A DNA stretch of 64,000 nt from Sphingobacteriales bacterium (GCA_016185185.1 JACPOD010000013.1:1-64000), one strand, 5' to 3'; positions 1 through 11,296 are shown, counted from the stretch's first letter. Made by a program: numbers and translations. Notes: generated by a model from the sequence alone, not told the origin.

Positions 1-2099
1 TATAATAGTTATCTGTATAAACAAGGAACAAATCACTCATGGGTTTATAGCGCCATTGAAACCGGCTGTTGATATTAAAATTATTTCCCTGTGTATTATA
101 TTGTAAAAAAGTTGTCCAGAAAATACTGGTGCTGAAATTAATTTCTATCCTGGGGGATATTAAAAATAATTCTGCAGAGCCATAAGATTCGGGGAAAATA
201 AGTTTATAGTAGTTAGCTCTTATACCAATATTTACATGCGGGATGCTCCGGAAATTTATACCTGCATTTAACTGGCGGGTATTACCATTATAGAATTCGC
301 CTGTGCTGCCGCCAATAAAATAACTGAATTTTTTTCTGAAGTCAGAATCGAACTCAACATATACATTGCTGTAATGGCAAGTGCCTTTTGGCAATGGTGT
401 TTTATCAGTAAAATTTACAGGAAACTTTAAATCAACCCTGTTATTATTGAATGATGCAAAAAAACGGCAGTACTGCTGAACTGTGCATTATAAGTAAGCG
501 AACTGTTTCTTTCATTAAAAGAATTATCAGGATTAAAGTATACAGTATTTTCTGTGCCAATATAATGGGTATTGATGGCTCCTTTCTTCGGAAATATCCT
601 GTAACTCGCATTGGTATATATATCTTTAAATCCAAGACGTATTGTGGCATCCCTTACAGCATCATAATTTTCTATACGCTGCACATATCCCATATCCGTA
701 TAATAATTTGTTCCTAAAGAAAGTATGTCTACTGTTACATTAAGATGCCTTCCGTTGTAAGAACCGCCTGTTTCAATATATTTATCTTTATCAGTGATGC
801 CCGGTTTAAATGACTGGTGATAGGAACCCCAGCCACTCCATGATCCTTTTTCGTTAGTATAAGTAAATTCAGTTCCGGCATTTCTTCCATATTCACTCAG
901 AGGATCGGCCAGCTTTTGCGCATCTGTTAAAGATGCCTGCCGGTTAAGAAACAATCCTCTTATAACAGAACGCTTAAAAACTTTTTGATTGACCGTAACG
1001 GCTGTAAAATTTTCAGGACTATATTCTCCTTTCCTTCCTGTTTGCATATTTAAAATACCAATACGTGTGCTTTTACTTACATTACCGGTAAGCCTTGTCC
1101 CAAATAAAATGGGGATGCGGTTCCCATTTTTATCCAAACCAATTGTTCTTGAATAAAAAGGACGAATAGGATCAATGCCATATTGTGAATACAAATCGGG
1201 GTTCTCTAAAAAAAAGTTCTTCTTTCAGGAAAGAAAATATTAAATCGTGTTAAGTTGGTTACCTGCCGATCTACTTCCACCTGTGAGAAATCAGGGTTAA
1301 CCATTAAATCAAGGTTTAAAGAAGAGTTAAGCGCAATCTTACTGTCAAACCCTGCATTGCCCGTGGTTTTTATATCTTTTCCATTTTGTTTATCCGATTG
1401 TAATTCGCCGGTTACATAAGGTAATACCAAAATATTTGTTCCGGGTTGCGGCGGTGTTTCTTTCCATACTAACGCACCTGTGTAGCCCAGGTCATAACTC
1501 CTGAAGTTGACCGGTACTTTTGTCCAGCAGGAGTATTCATTTGTTTTGGCATCAACCCGTAAAAAATTTATACCCCAGGTTTTTTTATCAGCCCTGTAGC
1601 GTAATGTTTTTAAAGGGATAGCAAATTCTGCTGTCCACCTGTCTTTATACCTTTTGGTGGCTGAATACCATTTATTATCCCAGCTAAAACTTACCTGGGA
1701 ACCCGGGCTTAACTGGTCCTCAGATTGTGTATTAAACGCATTCAACACAAAGAAAAAACCGTTTGCTTTTTCATTTAGTGGATCAAGAATTACTGCAACT
1801 CCATCATTGCTATCGTGACCCACATCTCTTTTTAAACTGGTGATCAAAGCTTTTCCGGAATCAAAAGCAGTAAAGGCGAAATAGATAAATTTAGCATCAA
1901 AGCTTACTTGTACTTCTGTATTTCTTTTTGGTCTGCCACCATCTGTTGGATATTTGCGCCAAAAAGCGCTGGTTTTTTCAGCAGAAGACCAAACGGCATC
2001 ATTTAACTCACCATCTATTTTTACAGGTGCTGATGTTTTACTGATGTGTAACTGGTAGTCTTGCTGAAACGTTGAATTAGTCTGACTTCTTACAATCAA
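1..2099 (-). pseudogene. DUF5916 / CBM9-like N-terminal domain protein, frame-broken (ORFs 1206..2099 and 427..1194, plus the C-terminal part in 1..426 in another frame)
   Basis: ORF 1206..2099 ends ...FNIFFPERRTFF and ORF 427..1194 resumes ...YSQYGIDPIRPFYSRT; restoring one T at each poly-T run gives continuous FFPERRTFFLENPDLYSQYG and ...AVFFASFNNNRVDLKFPVNFTDKT...; family assigned from recalled DUF5916 motifs. Confidence 0.75.
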
Positions 2100-2249
2100 T
2101 TGGGCGGGTAAAAAAATAGCAACAATAATAGTCTCACCTCAATTCCCTTTATTAGGCTGCAAGTATCCTGTTTTTTTTCAGGTTTATACACGAAACATTG
2201 TTGTATCAAACTTGTATTTGACAAACGGTAGTAAAGAAAGATAGATAGT

Positions 2250-2975
2250 TTAGCGGTCCCAAATATTATAGCGAAGAATACACCAAATGGCTTTAACCCC
2301 GTCTTTCCAGTTGATCTTTTTTCCTTCCGCATAAGTACGGCCATAATAGGAGATGCCTACTTCATAAATGCGTACTTTTCTTATGCGGGATATTTTAGCG
2401 GTTACCTCAGGTTCAAAACCAAAACGTTTTTCTTTTAGGGTAAGTGACTTTAGCATTCGGGCATCAAATAATTTATAACAGGTTTCCATATCCGTGAGGT
2501 TAAGATTGGTAAACAGGTTAGAAAGAAAAGTGAGCAAACGGTTTGCCATGTAATGATAAAATAATAAAACCCGGTGTGGTTTGCTTCCCATAAAGCGGGA
2601 GCCAAACACTACATCTGCCGCACGTTTCAAAACAGGTTCTATTAGCTGGTTAAAATCTTCAGGGTCGTACTCCAGATCAGCATCCTGCACAATTATATAT
2701 TCACCTGTGGCTTCTTTGATCCCTGTGTGTAAAGCGGCGCCTTTACCTTTATTTATTTCGTGGTTATATAAACTTATTTGTATGGCGGGCCTGGCTTTTA
2801 TATACTGCTCAATTACTTCCCGGGTATTATCGTTGCTGCAGTCATTAACAATTACCAGTTCTTTTTCTATATTATTTTTTAAAACAACATTTGCCACACG
2901 GTCTAACAAAAGCTCAACAGTAGCCGCTTCGTTGTAAACAGGAATTATAACAGATAATTTTTTAAAAGCATTCAT
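2250..2975 (-). CDS. Family 2 glycosyltransferase (dolichyl-phosphate mannosyltransferase-like)
   Basis: MNAFKKLSVIIPVYNEAATVELLLDRV...VIVNDCSNDNT...VQDADLEYDPEDF GT-A motifs; start chosen at MNAFKK rather than the ORF-track start. Confidence 0.85.
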   Translation of the reverse strand: MNAFKKLSVIIPVYNEAATVELLLDRVANVVLKNNIEKELVIVNDCSNDNTREVIEQYIKARPAIQISLYNHEINKGKGAALHTGIKEATGEYIIVQDADLEYDPEDFNQLIEPVLKRAADVVFGSRFMGSKPHRVLLFYHYMANRLLTFLSNLFTNLNLTDMETCYKLFDARMLKSLTLKEKRFGFEPEVTAKISRIRKVRIYEVGISYYGRTYAEGKKINWKDGVKAIWCILRYNIWDR

Positions 2976-3015
2976 CCCGCAATATATTATGAAAGGCTGG
3001 CTTATCAAAGCCCGG

Positions 3016-4776
3016 CTAATTAAATACTTCTGCTTTAATATTGAAAACAGTAACAGGCTTTTCGCTTTCACTGTTCCATAAAAGAATTACGGCTGTATCA
3101 AAGTCTTTGGGGATTTGTGTATCAATAAAAACGTCTGTTCCGGAAGTTTCATTGGTCAGTCGTTGTATGCGGATGACTTTTTCTTTTATGGTATTGCCGG
3201 CCTTTTTAAATTTTACTATTAGCTGTGTCATCTTCCAGGTTTCCCATTCTTTGGAAGGAATTGCTACTGTTGCAGAAACCCGAAGCCACTTATAATAACG
3301 ACCGGGTACGGTGATGGGTAATTCAGGTGAAAATTGTGTGTCTTTGTTTAAGTTAATCGTATCTGAAAAGGAGGCAATAGTTGCAACCGTTTTTCTTTCA
3401 CCTATAAACTCCTCATCTGTATCCAGTAATTTTTTTGTCTCGATCGGAACAGAGTATTTAAACAGTATTTTTTGCCAGTAAGCCCTTGTCATATTTTCTG
3501 CATCGAGCAAACCTCCTTTATGTGCCTGGTGCGTTAACCAAACATTGTAATAACAACAAAGCAGCATAAAAAGGCTAACCGGAACAACCAGTAATTTTTT
3601 ATTGAGTAAATAATTAACTGCAGCGGCAAATGGAAATGCCAGCATTGGATAGGATTGTACCATGGCCCGCTGACCAATACTGCCACCATACCACCATATT
3701 TCCCAGCTAAAACACAAATAGGTAAATGGAACTGCAAACAGTAAACACACCCAAAATAAAGAACGATATTTTTTAAAAAGAATGAAGAAACCAATAATGG
3801 CAAAAATCATTACAGGAGTATAAATAAGCCATCCTTTACGGAACTGCCATACACATTCGGCGAGATAGGGATGCAGTAAATGATATTTTTCTTTTTGATA
3901 ACTGTACACAATCCAATTGCCCGAAACATATTTCCAGTAGAATAACTGGATACTTATAACAAGACCCGCAAGAATGAGTGCAGTAATTATTTTTAAATAA
4001 TGAGTTTTAAAAAAATAAAGCCTTGAATGTATGTCAGCCGTTGCAGATATTCCCCAGCATAATGGGATAAAGGCGGCAATTATTTCAGAAGGCCTGGTAA
4101 GTACTGCTAATCCCAGTAATAAACCTATGCCGGCAGCTTTTGAAAGGGAAGGCTGATCATAAAATTTTATAGTTAACCATATCAGCACACAATACAATGT
4201 GAAAAGATTATTGTGTGTCATGGCATTGGTTATGGATGCATATTCAAGATAGTTGGTTCCAAAAACGTATAGTAATAAGACAATGCCCGTTGTGGCAGGA
4301 GTAAAATACCGCAAAAGAATGTTTCTTAAAAAAAACAACCCCAGTAAAGCAAGTAATAATTCACCAGTACCGATAGCTACCTGGTAGGGGTAAGAATAAC
4401 CATCTGCAGGATATCCAAGTGAATTAGCTGATACATGTGCGATTAAAAAGAATGGCGCAAAAAAGAAAGACTGACCAATGGAATATTTCATTACATAATT
4501 ACCGCTACTGTGCCTGTAAGCTTCATAATGATTACCAATCGGTGTGGGCTGATATTTATCCAGCAATGTGTCTTTATATTGCTGTTGCCTTAAACTTTTA
4601 TAAATAAAAATGGCAGGTAAGTAATGATAATAACCTGATACATCCCAGCTGATCGTTGCTTCTGTTCCTTTTTGTTCCCATTTGGGATAGTAAAAAAAGC
4701 CAACAGCCAGTATCCATACAGCAGAAAGAAATAAAGCAAGCTTGGAAAAATCGAATTTATTGGCGGTTGGGTTCAT
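3016..4776 (-). CDS. Polytopic membrane protein, GT39/PMT-like glycosyltransferase candidate
   Basis: Many hydrophobic segments; adjacent to the GT2 gene; no firm family signature seen. Confidence 0.6.
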   Translation of the reverse strand: MNPTANKFDFSKLALFLSAVWILAVGFFYYPKWEQKGTEATISWDVSGYYHYLPAIFIYKSLRQQQYKDTLLDKYQPTPIGNHYEAYRHSSGNYVMKYSIGQSFFFAPFFLIAHVSANSLGYPADGYSYPYQVAIGTGELLLALLGLFFLRNILLRYFTPATTGIVLLLYVFGTNYLEYASITNAMTHNNLFTLYCVLIWLTIKFYDQPSLSKAAGIGLLLGLAVLTRPSEIIAAFIPLCWGISATADIHSRLYFFKTHYLKIITALILAGLVISIQLFYWKYVSGNWIVYSYQKEKYHLLHPYLAECVWQFRKGWLIYTPVMIFAIIGFFILFKKYRSLFWVCLLFAVPFTYLCFSWEIWWYGGSIGQRAMVQSYPMLAFPFAAAVNYLLNKKLLVVPVSLFMLLCCYYNVWLTHQAHKGGLLDAENMTRAYWQKILFKYSVPIETKKLLDTDEEFIGERKTVATIASFSDTINLNKDTQFSPELPITVPGRYYKWLRVSATVAIPSKEWETWKMTQLIVKFKKAGNTIKEKVIRIQRLTNETSGTDVFIDTQIPKDFDTAVILLWNSESEKPVTVFNIKAEVFN

Positions 4777-4838
4777 TGGTATAAAGATAAATTTTTCAAC
4801 GGTAAGCAACGGGAACAATACTGAAGACACTTTCCGTT

Positions 4839-5507
4839 TTATTTTTCTATAACAAGTGAATCGGCTGAAACGCCAAGCGACAACAGGATGTCCGTTATGT
4901 CTTTTACAAATTTATCGGGGCCGCACACATAAAAGTAACGGCTAAAATCATGTATAAGATCGATAAGCATGTTCCGGTCGATCCTTCTTTCCATAAATCC
5001 AATTACTCCCTGCCGGGTAAGAACGTTAATGAAATTATCGCCCAGCATTTGAAGCAGTTCTTCAGCCAGAATGATATCATCAACTGTTTTATTAGAGTAA
5101 ATGAGGAGGTTCCCTTCCAATTGCTGCATTTTGTGGAGAGTTCTTAAAATGGAAATAAAAGGGGTAATGCCGGAACCACCTGCTAAAAATATACCTGGTC
5201 CCCGGTATTGTAAAGTGCCGAATACATCATGTAAAATCAGTTCAGCTCCGGCATTTGTTTTACCGAGTTGGTTGGTAACGCCATTATGATCATTATAAAT
5301 TTTAATAGTGAACTCCAGGTAAGGCCATTCCACCAGTGAAGTAAAGGTGAATGGCCGTAATTCACTTTTCCATTTGGGATGATTAATGGATACATAAGTT
5401 CCCTGTCCCGGGATAAAAGAATAACCTTCTGGTTTTTCTACCAGGAAACGTTTTACATCATGAGTAATAAAATCGGCTTCAATGATTTTTACGATGTGGT
5501 GAGGCAT
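4839..5507 (-). CDS. FAD-binding ferredoxin/flavodoxin-NADP reductase-like oxidoreductase
   Basis: RPFTFTS FAD motif, FLAGGSGITPFISILR NAD(P)-binding motif, YVCGPDKFVKD. Confidence 0.85.
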   Translation of the reverse strand: MPHHIVKIIEADFITHDVKRFLVEKPEGYSFIPGQGTYVSINHPKWKSELRPFTFTSLVEWPYLEFTIKIYNDHNGVTNQLGKTNAGAELILHDVFGTLQYRGPGIFLAGGSGITPFISILRTLHKMQQLEGNLLIYSNKTVDDIILAEELLQMLGDNFINVLTRQGVIGFMERRIDRNMLIDLIHDFSRYFYVCGPDKFVKDITDILLSLGVSADSLVIEK

Positions 5508-5584
5508 GCAACTGAAGTTTGTTCTTCTAAAGATACAATATAGTGTTACAGTTTATTTACAAAGTAATGAAAGGCGTGTTGCCA

Positions 5585-6262
5585 TTAATCTTCCAGCAAA
5601 TCAGGTCTTTTTTGTTTGGTACGTTCAACAGCCTGTTCATACCGCCATTCTTCAATTTTCTTTAAATCTCCGCTCATTAAAATATCGGGAACTTTCCATT
5701 CACGGTATTCCGCAGGTCTTGTATATACCGGAGGGGCCAATAAATTATCCTGGAACGAATCAAAAAGGGCAGAGGTCTCATTGTTTAATACACCGGGTAA
5801 TAAACGGCCCACGGCATCTGCTATAATAGCGGCTGCAATTTCGCCACCACTTAATACAAAATCTCCAATAGAAATTTCTTTGGTGATAAAATGTTCCCTT
5901 ACTCTTTCATCAATGCCTTTATAATGACCACATATCAGTAATAAATTATTTTTTAGCGAAAGTTGATTTGCCATTTTTTGATTAAACATTTCGCCATCAG
6001 GAGTCAAAAAGATGATTTCATCATAAGTTCTTTCTTTTTGTAATGATTCAATCGCATTTACCAGCGGCTCACACATCATCACCATACCGGCGCCGCCGCC
6101 ATACTGGTAATCATCCACCTGGCCGTATTCATTCACCGCCCATTTGCGCAGCTGATGCAGGTGTACATCCAGCAACCCTTTTTCCTGTGCCCGCTTCATG
6201 ATAGAATGATTAAGCGGACTCTCCAGCAACTCGGGTATAACTGTAATGATATCTATTCGCAT
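5585..6262 (-). CDS. trmD: tRNA (guanine37-N1)-methyltransferase
   Basis: [25 protein letters not shown]...[14 protein letters not shown]...[12 protein letters not shown]...[11 protein letters not shown]: classic TrmD. Confidence 0.96.
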   Translation of the reverse strand: MRIDIITVIPELLESPLNHSIMKRAQEKGLLDVHLHQLRKWAVNEYGQVDDYQYGGGAGMVMMCEPLVNAIESLQKERTYDEIIFLTPDGEMFNQKMANQLSLKNNLLLICGHYKGIDERVREHFITKEISIGDFVLSGGEIAAAIIADAVGRLLPGVLNNETSALFDSFQDNLLAPPVYTRPAEYREWKVPDILMSGDLKKIEEWRYEQAVERTKQKRPDLLED

Positions 6263-6347
6263 TTGGCAAATTTAATTAACAAAAGTTTGAAAGCAGTATC
6301 CCTGTGCCGGATTAATATTTGTGGTTATTAAAGAAACTATATTGCCT

Positions 6348-7337
6348 ATGCTCTCCAAATTTACTTTACTATCCTGTTTCAGTATTTTCTTCCTTTCTTG
6401 CAGCAGTTATTATCCTTATTCCGGGTTCGAACAGACATCATCCATAACAGACATACCGGTAAAACCAGTCACGACCAAACCAGACCTGTACTTTAATAGC
6501 GAACGGCCAACCGTGCCTTTTTTCAAAATAAGATTTGTAGAAGTTTTTGGGAATGCCGGCTCCAGTTATAACCAGATGCTTGGGTTGCTAAAACAAAAGG
6601 CATCAGGTGAAGGTATGGATGGAATAATTTTGATGGATGTAAAACAAGAGATAAGTTACAGGGATGTGAGCGAAACGGTTTACTTAAAAGATACTTCAAC
6701 CAGTATTACGAGGCAGGTTGCCTCTCCCTATGTGCGGATGGCTGGTATTGGTTTGAAATATGCGGCCAATATTAACTACCTGGATACCATCATTAAAAAA
6801 CAAACAATAAAAATTTATAAAGAAGAAAAAACAAAAGTGGTAACAATAAATTTGGATTGGTACGGCAATATTTTGAATAAGATTCAATCGCCGGAATTTA
6901 AAGACTATTATGATGAGATACTTCCCTTTGATATTGTTCATGCTTTTCGTGCAAAAGGGAATGGCTGGAGTGTACACTCAGAGCCATTTACTCAAAAAAT
7001 ACTTGCAAAAAAATTTTCAATCTCCGATTTTGATTTTATTGAGTATAAGTTTGACTATGATTTGTATGCGAGGCCAGCTCAGGCTAAAATATGGCTCAAC
7101 AGTAATTTTCCCAGGTATTCGCCTGGTACTGTTTATTTATTCTTTGATAATAAGGGATACTTAATTGAAAAAAAACTGGTAAAAAAGAAAACAGTGGTAT
7201 GGCGGGAACGATTTGTTTATGACGAAAAGGACAGATGTATTAAGATCATTCGTACAACAGGTAATGCTGAAAGGGTTTTAATGACAATAGAAAATGAATT
7301 TTTCTCAAAAAAAGATTTGCCGGCACCTGAAAGATAA
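6348..7337 (+). CDS. Hypothetical lipoprotein
   Basis: MLSKFTLLSCFSIFFLSCSSYY lipoprotein signal; no known domain recognised. Confidence 0.6.
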   Translation: MLSKFTLLSCFSIFFLSCSSYYPYSGFEQTSSITDIPVKPVTTKPDLYFNSERPTVPFFKIRFVEVFGNAGSSYNQMLGLLKQKASGEGMDGIILMDVKQEISYRDVSETVYLKDTSTSITRQVASPYVRMAGIGLKYAANINYLDTIIKKQTIKIYKEEKTKVVTINLDWYGNILNKIQSPEFKDYYDEILPFDIVHAFRAKGNGWSVHSEPFTQKILAKKFSISDFDFIEYKFDYDLYARPAQAKIWLNSNFPRYSPGTVYLFFDNKGYLIEKKLVKKKTVVWRERFVYDEKDRCIKIIRTTGNAERVLMTIENEFFSKKDLPAPER

Positions 7338-7372
7338 AAAGAAACGCCCCGCAGATGCGAGGCGCTTTCAGA
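7338..7372 (+). terminator. Hairpin between convergent genes (GAAACGCCCCGC agat GCGAGGCGCTTTC)
   Basis: Imperfect inverted repeat with one bulge directly after the stop of 6348..7337. Confidence 0.5.
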
Positions 7373-7408
7373 AACCAACTATAGAAAGGAGACTCTTTAT
7401 TCAAACTT

Positions 7409-8116
7409 TTAATGACAATCTATCACCGGCTTTGGCCCGGCTTCCATTACCGGACTTATAAATGGTATTCCTAAATTCATTCCTCTTAATATCAGTAACA
7501 CCGCCATTACAGTAAACAGGTAAGGCATTGCTTTTTTAATACTATTTCTTGCAGATAGTTTTAAAAAAGAACCGAAATAGGTAAAGAGCATCATTGCCGG
7601 TAAAGTGCCCGCCCCAAACATTGCCATGAACACAACGGCATTATTTACTTCACTTGTACTTAATGCCCCGGCAATAGCAATGTATACCATGGCGCAGGGT
7701 AATAAACCATTAGCCATTCCTAATAACAAATAATTTGCTTTAGCGGGATTGCTCCATAATTTAAAAATCCATTGTTGTACCGGCTGGTAAATGGCTTTAA
7801 TAAACGCCGGTTGATTATTCTTGCGGAATATATAATATTGTACCAGCAGAAGAATGACCACAACGCCTAATACAATAGAGAATTTTTGCTGAAGACCTGC
7901 TAAATATATTTTTCTTCCCATTAATCCGAATAACAAACCCATGGCGGAGTAGGTAATTATTCTTCCAAGATTGTAGGCAAATAAGGCGAACCATTTTTTT
8001 GCAGGAGATAAATTGGTAATAGGCAATGCCAGCGACAACGGTCCGCACATACCAATACAATGTGCACTGCTGATGATGCCTAATGATAATCCTGCTATGA
8101 TAACATGCCCAATCAT
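7409..8116 (-). CDS. Sulfite exporter TauE/SafE-family protein of the cco locus
   Basis: MIGHVIIAGLSLGIISSAHCIGMCGPLSLALPI (SAHCxGMCGP) typical of TauE/SafE-like proteins at cco loci. Confidence 0.88.
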   Translation of the reverse strand: MIGHVIIAGLSLGIISSAHCIGMCGPLSLALPITNLSPAKKWFALFAYNLGRIITYSAMGLLFGLMGRKIYLAGLQQKFSIVLGVVVILLLVQYYIFRKNNQPAFIKAIYQPVQQWIFKLWSNPAKANYLLLGMANGLLPCAMVYIAIAGALSTSEVNNAVVFMAMFGAGTLPAMMLFTYFGSFLKLSARNSIKKAMPYLFTVMAVLLILRGMNLGIPFISPVMEAGPKPVIDCH

Positions 8117-8550
8117 TTTATACTGAAATCTTTTTCTGTATAATAATGTTCACTATCTGCTTTCCAGTCAATTTTTACTTTGTAATTGATCGGGAAGAAT
8201 AATTTATTTTCAAAGAACTGCTTACCATCTGCGTTTGTTTTTAATTCAAACTTCCGGTCTTTTGTTTCATCGGCTGCACTATAAAACCAAACTGATCCTG
8301 TGATTTTTTTTCCTTTTAATTCTTCCGGCAACTGGAGCACAATATTTTTTTCATCTTCGGTAATGGTCAGTTTACTGGTTAAAGCATCCGCATTTTTTGT
8401 ACCGTCAATAACTTGCTGATACGCCAGCTCATCTTTATAATATTCCTTAGATACGAGTTCGAATTTGGAGTTTACACTTTTGTACACCATAAACGACATG
8501 CCTGCCCCAAAAACGATAAATGTTATTAATAGTTTGTTTCCCCAATTCAT
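8113..8550 (-). CDS. ccoH: FixH/CcoH family cytochrome oxidase assembly protein
   Basis: MNWGNKLLITFIVFGAGMSFMVYKSVNSKFELVSKEYYKDELAYQQVID; FixH-like, in cco operon. Confidence 0.88.
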   Translation of the reverse strand: MNWGNKLLITFIVFGAGMSFMVYKSVNSKFELVSKEYYKDELAYQQVIDGTKNADALTSKLTITEDEKNIVLQLPEELKGKKITGSVWFYSAADETKDRKFELKTNADGKQFFENKLFFPINYKVKIDWKADSEHYYTEKDFSIK

Positions 8551-8563
8551 AGTTGTATTTTTT

Positions 8564-8591
8564 AGTTTCTGGTTTCTGGTTCTTGGTTTTT
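8564..8591. repeat. Degenerate heptad repeat AGTTTCT GGTTTCT GGTTCTT GGTTTTT
   Basis: Four consecutive 7-nt units; see findings. Confidence 0.65.
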
Positions 8592-8636
8592 AAAAGGATA
8601 CTGTATATCAATTTTTAATTTTTCATTATTAATTAT

Positions 8637-10064
8637 TCATTCTCCCACCGGCCCTAAAAAATTTGTTTTTACTTCATCTATTTTTTTTCCGTTATCATAT
8701 ACGCCAAGTAATATTTTTGATTTTGGTTGTTTGATGACGTTCCTGGGCAGAATCACAAAGAAAGAACCGGACCCAATGCCTTCTTCTTTTACATTTACCG
8801 AACCGGTATTACCAATCACCTCAATTCTGCCGGGCAAACCTTCCAACTGGATGGTAACAGGTATATTCTTTACTGATTTATTGGCAAGCCTGATATTGTA
8901 AAGGTTGCTGATACTGTCTTTACCCATCTCCTGGTATAACAGCCCCGGTGAACGCATAACAGTGGCCTCAAATTCTGTTCGGGTTACCAGCAGGGTGGTG
9001 AGGATTCCTACCAGTACAATTAATAAAATCGTATAAAACTTCATACGGGCAGTATAATGCAACCGTTCATGGTTGGCGATACCGTTTTCACTTGCATACC
9101 GGATAAGACCTTTGGGTTTGTGAATGCTTGTCATAATAGCATCGCAAGCATCAATACAGGCCGTACAGTTTACACACTCCATTTGTGTACCATTACGAAT
9201 ATCAATACCTGTTGGACAAACTTTAACGCACTGATGGCAATCGATACAATCACCAATACTTCTTTCTGTACGTTTATCAAATTTACCTCTTGGTTCACCC
9301 CGTTTGTAATCATAAGCAACAAGCATGGAGTTCCGATCCAGTAATACTCCCTGTAACCTTCCGTAAGGACATACAACGGTACAGGCCTGTTCACGAAAGA
9401 AAGCATATACTGCATAGAATACAAAAGAAAAAACGGTGATGGCAACAAATCCGCCAAAGTGTTCAGTTACCGGCGATGAAATTATTTTCCATAAATCTTT
9501 TATACCAATGATATAGGCCAAAAAATAATTGGCAATGATGAAGGACAGGATATAGAAAACACCATGTTTAATGAATCGTTTGGATATTTTCTTTCCATTC
9601 CACGGGCCATTAGCCAGTAATTTTTGCTCTGCCGCATCGCCATCAATTAAATATTCAATTTTGCGAAAGGCCATTTCCAAAAAATTGGTTTGCGGACAAA
9701 CCCATCCGCAAAACAAACGGCCAAAGGCTGCTGTAAACAAGATAATAAAAACAACAAAGGTTACCATGCCGATAGCAAACACAAAAAAATCATGCGGCCA
9801 AAATACCTGTCCGAATAAGATGAATTTTCCTTTAGGTATATTAAATAAAAAGAAGGGTCTTCCTTTAACATAAATAAAGGGCAGGGTTAGGAATAACAAA
9901 AAGAAACCCCAGCTAACTATTGTTCTGGCCCGGTAAAATCTTCCCTTAGGTTTTTGTGCAAATACCCATTTGCGTTTTCCTTTGGCATCTACCGTTGCCA
10001 CACGGTCACGAAAGGATTCTTCATTCTCTTTTTTCACACCTGGTATTTCACTGGTTGTTGCCAT
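8637..10064 (-). CDS. ccoG: Cytochrome c oxidase accessory protein CcoG (FixG/RdxA)
   Basis: GWVCPQTNFLE, ACTVVCPYGRLQGVLLD, CIDCHQCVKVCPTGIDIRNGTQMECVNCTACIDACD ferredoxin motifs. Confidence 0.96.
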   Translation of the reverse strand: MATTSEIPGVKKENEESFRDRVATVDAKGKRKWVFAQKPKGRFYRARTIVSWGFFLLFLTLPFIYVKGRPFFLFNIPKGKFILFGQVFWPHDFFVFAIGMVTFVVFIILFTAAFGRLFCGWVCPQTNFLEMAFRKIEYLIDGDAAEQKLLANGPWNGKKISKRFIKHGVFYILSFIIANYFLAYIIGIKDLWKIISSPVTEHFGGFVAITVFSFVFYAVYAFFREQACTVVCPYGRLQGVLLDRNSMLVAYDYKRGEPRGKFDKRTERSIGDCIDCHQCVKVCPTGIDIRNGTQMECVNCTACIDACDAIMTSIHKPKGLIRYASENGIANHERLHYTARMKFYTILLIVLVGILTTLLVTRTEFEATVMRSPGLLYQEMGKDSISNLYNIRLANKSVKNIPVTIQLEGLPGRIEVIGNTGSVNVKEEGIGSGSFFVILPRNVIKQPKSKILLGVYDNGKKIDEVKTNFLGPVGE

Positions 10065-10077
10065 TTTTATTATTCTC

Positions 10078-11250
10078 CTACTTCGCAGGTTTTGTTGAAT
10101 CTGCTTTTACTGCACCCGTTGAATCCGATGCAGGAGTAGTTGCCCCTTCAACAAATAACTCACCTTGTTTTTCTTTAGCCCCGGGAGGATTGGTTCCTTT
10201 TAATGATTTAATAAAACTGGCTACTTCCGCAATTTGTACAGGTGTTAATTGTTCTTTCCAGGATTGCATACTTTTTTCAGGATAGCCATATTTAATTGTT
10301 TTAAAAAGGTCGTTGATCTTTCCGCCATGTATCCAGTAATCATCTGTTAAGTTGGGGCCTACAATACCTTCGCCAAGTTTGCCATGACAGGCAACACAGT
10401 TGGCAGCAAATATTGCTTTCCCTTTTTCTATTTCTGATTTATCAGTTAACAGCACCACTGTATTTTCATCTACTTTATTCTTCTGATCTTTTAAATGCTC
10501 TTCCAGTTGTGCATTGGCTTTTACAACAGCAGCCTGGTACTCTTCTGCAGGAGATGGGGCAGCATGCGAAACTTGTGAGCGGTATAAATACACAACACCA
10601 AAGATGATGGTAATATAAAAACCATACAGCCACCATGGCGGTAAGCGGTTGTCAAGCTCACGGATACCATCATAGTTATGTCCTAAATCAATATCCACTT
10701 CCTGTTCAACCGGGCGGAATTTATTGAACTTATCCCACCAGTTTAATTCCGGTTTAGCGGCTTTGTATTCAACAGCACCGGCTTCACCCACTAAGGATTC
10801 TTCTACTTTTCTTTTTTGTAAACCCAGTAAAAAACGTAATTGAAACAGCAGGAAAAAGATAGCAGCCACTTCCACCAGCAATACAGCTAACAGAATATAA
10901 AAAGTGGAAGAAGATAAACCCCCGATGTTACTTGATGCAGGTGCAGGAGTTGCGGCTGCGTCCTGTGCATTAGCAATTGCTGAAATAAATAAAGCAACAA
11001 TGGTTAATACCGTGCCGGTTAACTTGCCTTCCGTTTTTTGCTGTTGATGTTTCTTTAATTCAATTTCCGCTGCACCGTAAACCACATAAGCCAGCATGGC
11101 AATGATTAATGCCAGAGCAGCGATGATCACTACCAGTGTTAAAGCAAGGGGATTATTTAAGGATGATTCTTTGGCCCCCTGTGCCATTGCCGGAATACTG
11201 CTGCCAAACAGTATGACAATAAATACGATGGCCCTGCTTATTTTTTTCAT
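10078..11250 (-). CDS. ccoP: cbb3 oxidase subunit III-like mono-haem cytochrome c (CcoP)
   Basis: LPPWWLYGFYITIIFGVVYLYRSQV (CcoP N-terminal domain) and FAANCVACHGKLGEGIVGPNL haem-c motif; start chosen at MKKISRA. Confidence 0.92.
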   Translation of the reverse strand: MKKISRAIVFIVILFGSSIPAMAQGAKESSLNNPLALTLVVIIAALALIIAMLAYVVYGAAEIELKKHQQQKTEGKLTGTVLTIVALFISAIANAQDAAATPAPASSNIGGLSSSTFYILLAVLLVEVAAIFFLLFQLRFLLGLQKRKVEESLVGEAGAVEYKAAKPELNWWDKFNKFRPVEQEVDIDLGHNYDGIRELDNRLPPWWLYGFYITIIFGVVYLYRSQVSHAAPSPAEEYQAAVVKANAQLEEHLKDQKNKVDENTVVLLTDKSEIEKGKAIFAANCVACHGKLGEGIVGPNLTDDYWIHGGKINDLFKTIKYGYPEKSMQSWKEQLTPVQIAEVASFIKSLKGTNPPGAKEKQGELFVEGATTPASDSTGAVKADSTKPAK

Positions 11251-11296
11251 GTTGATGGTATTTATATAACAGAACATATCAGTTAGTTTTAATTAG

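Noticed and set aside
2096-2344. ORF of 82 aa overlapping the GT2 gene
   Set aside because: Mostly antisense-frame noise; its last residues (VRLLLLLFF) are better explained as the signal peptide of the frame-broken DUF5916 gene.
9954-10285. Overlapping + strand ORFs opposite ccoG/ccoP
   Set aside because: Antisense to well-supported genes, no domain or plausible start context; the same applies to most short track ORFs opposite longer genes.
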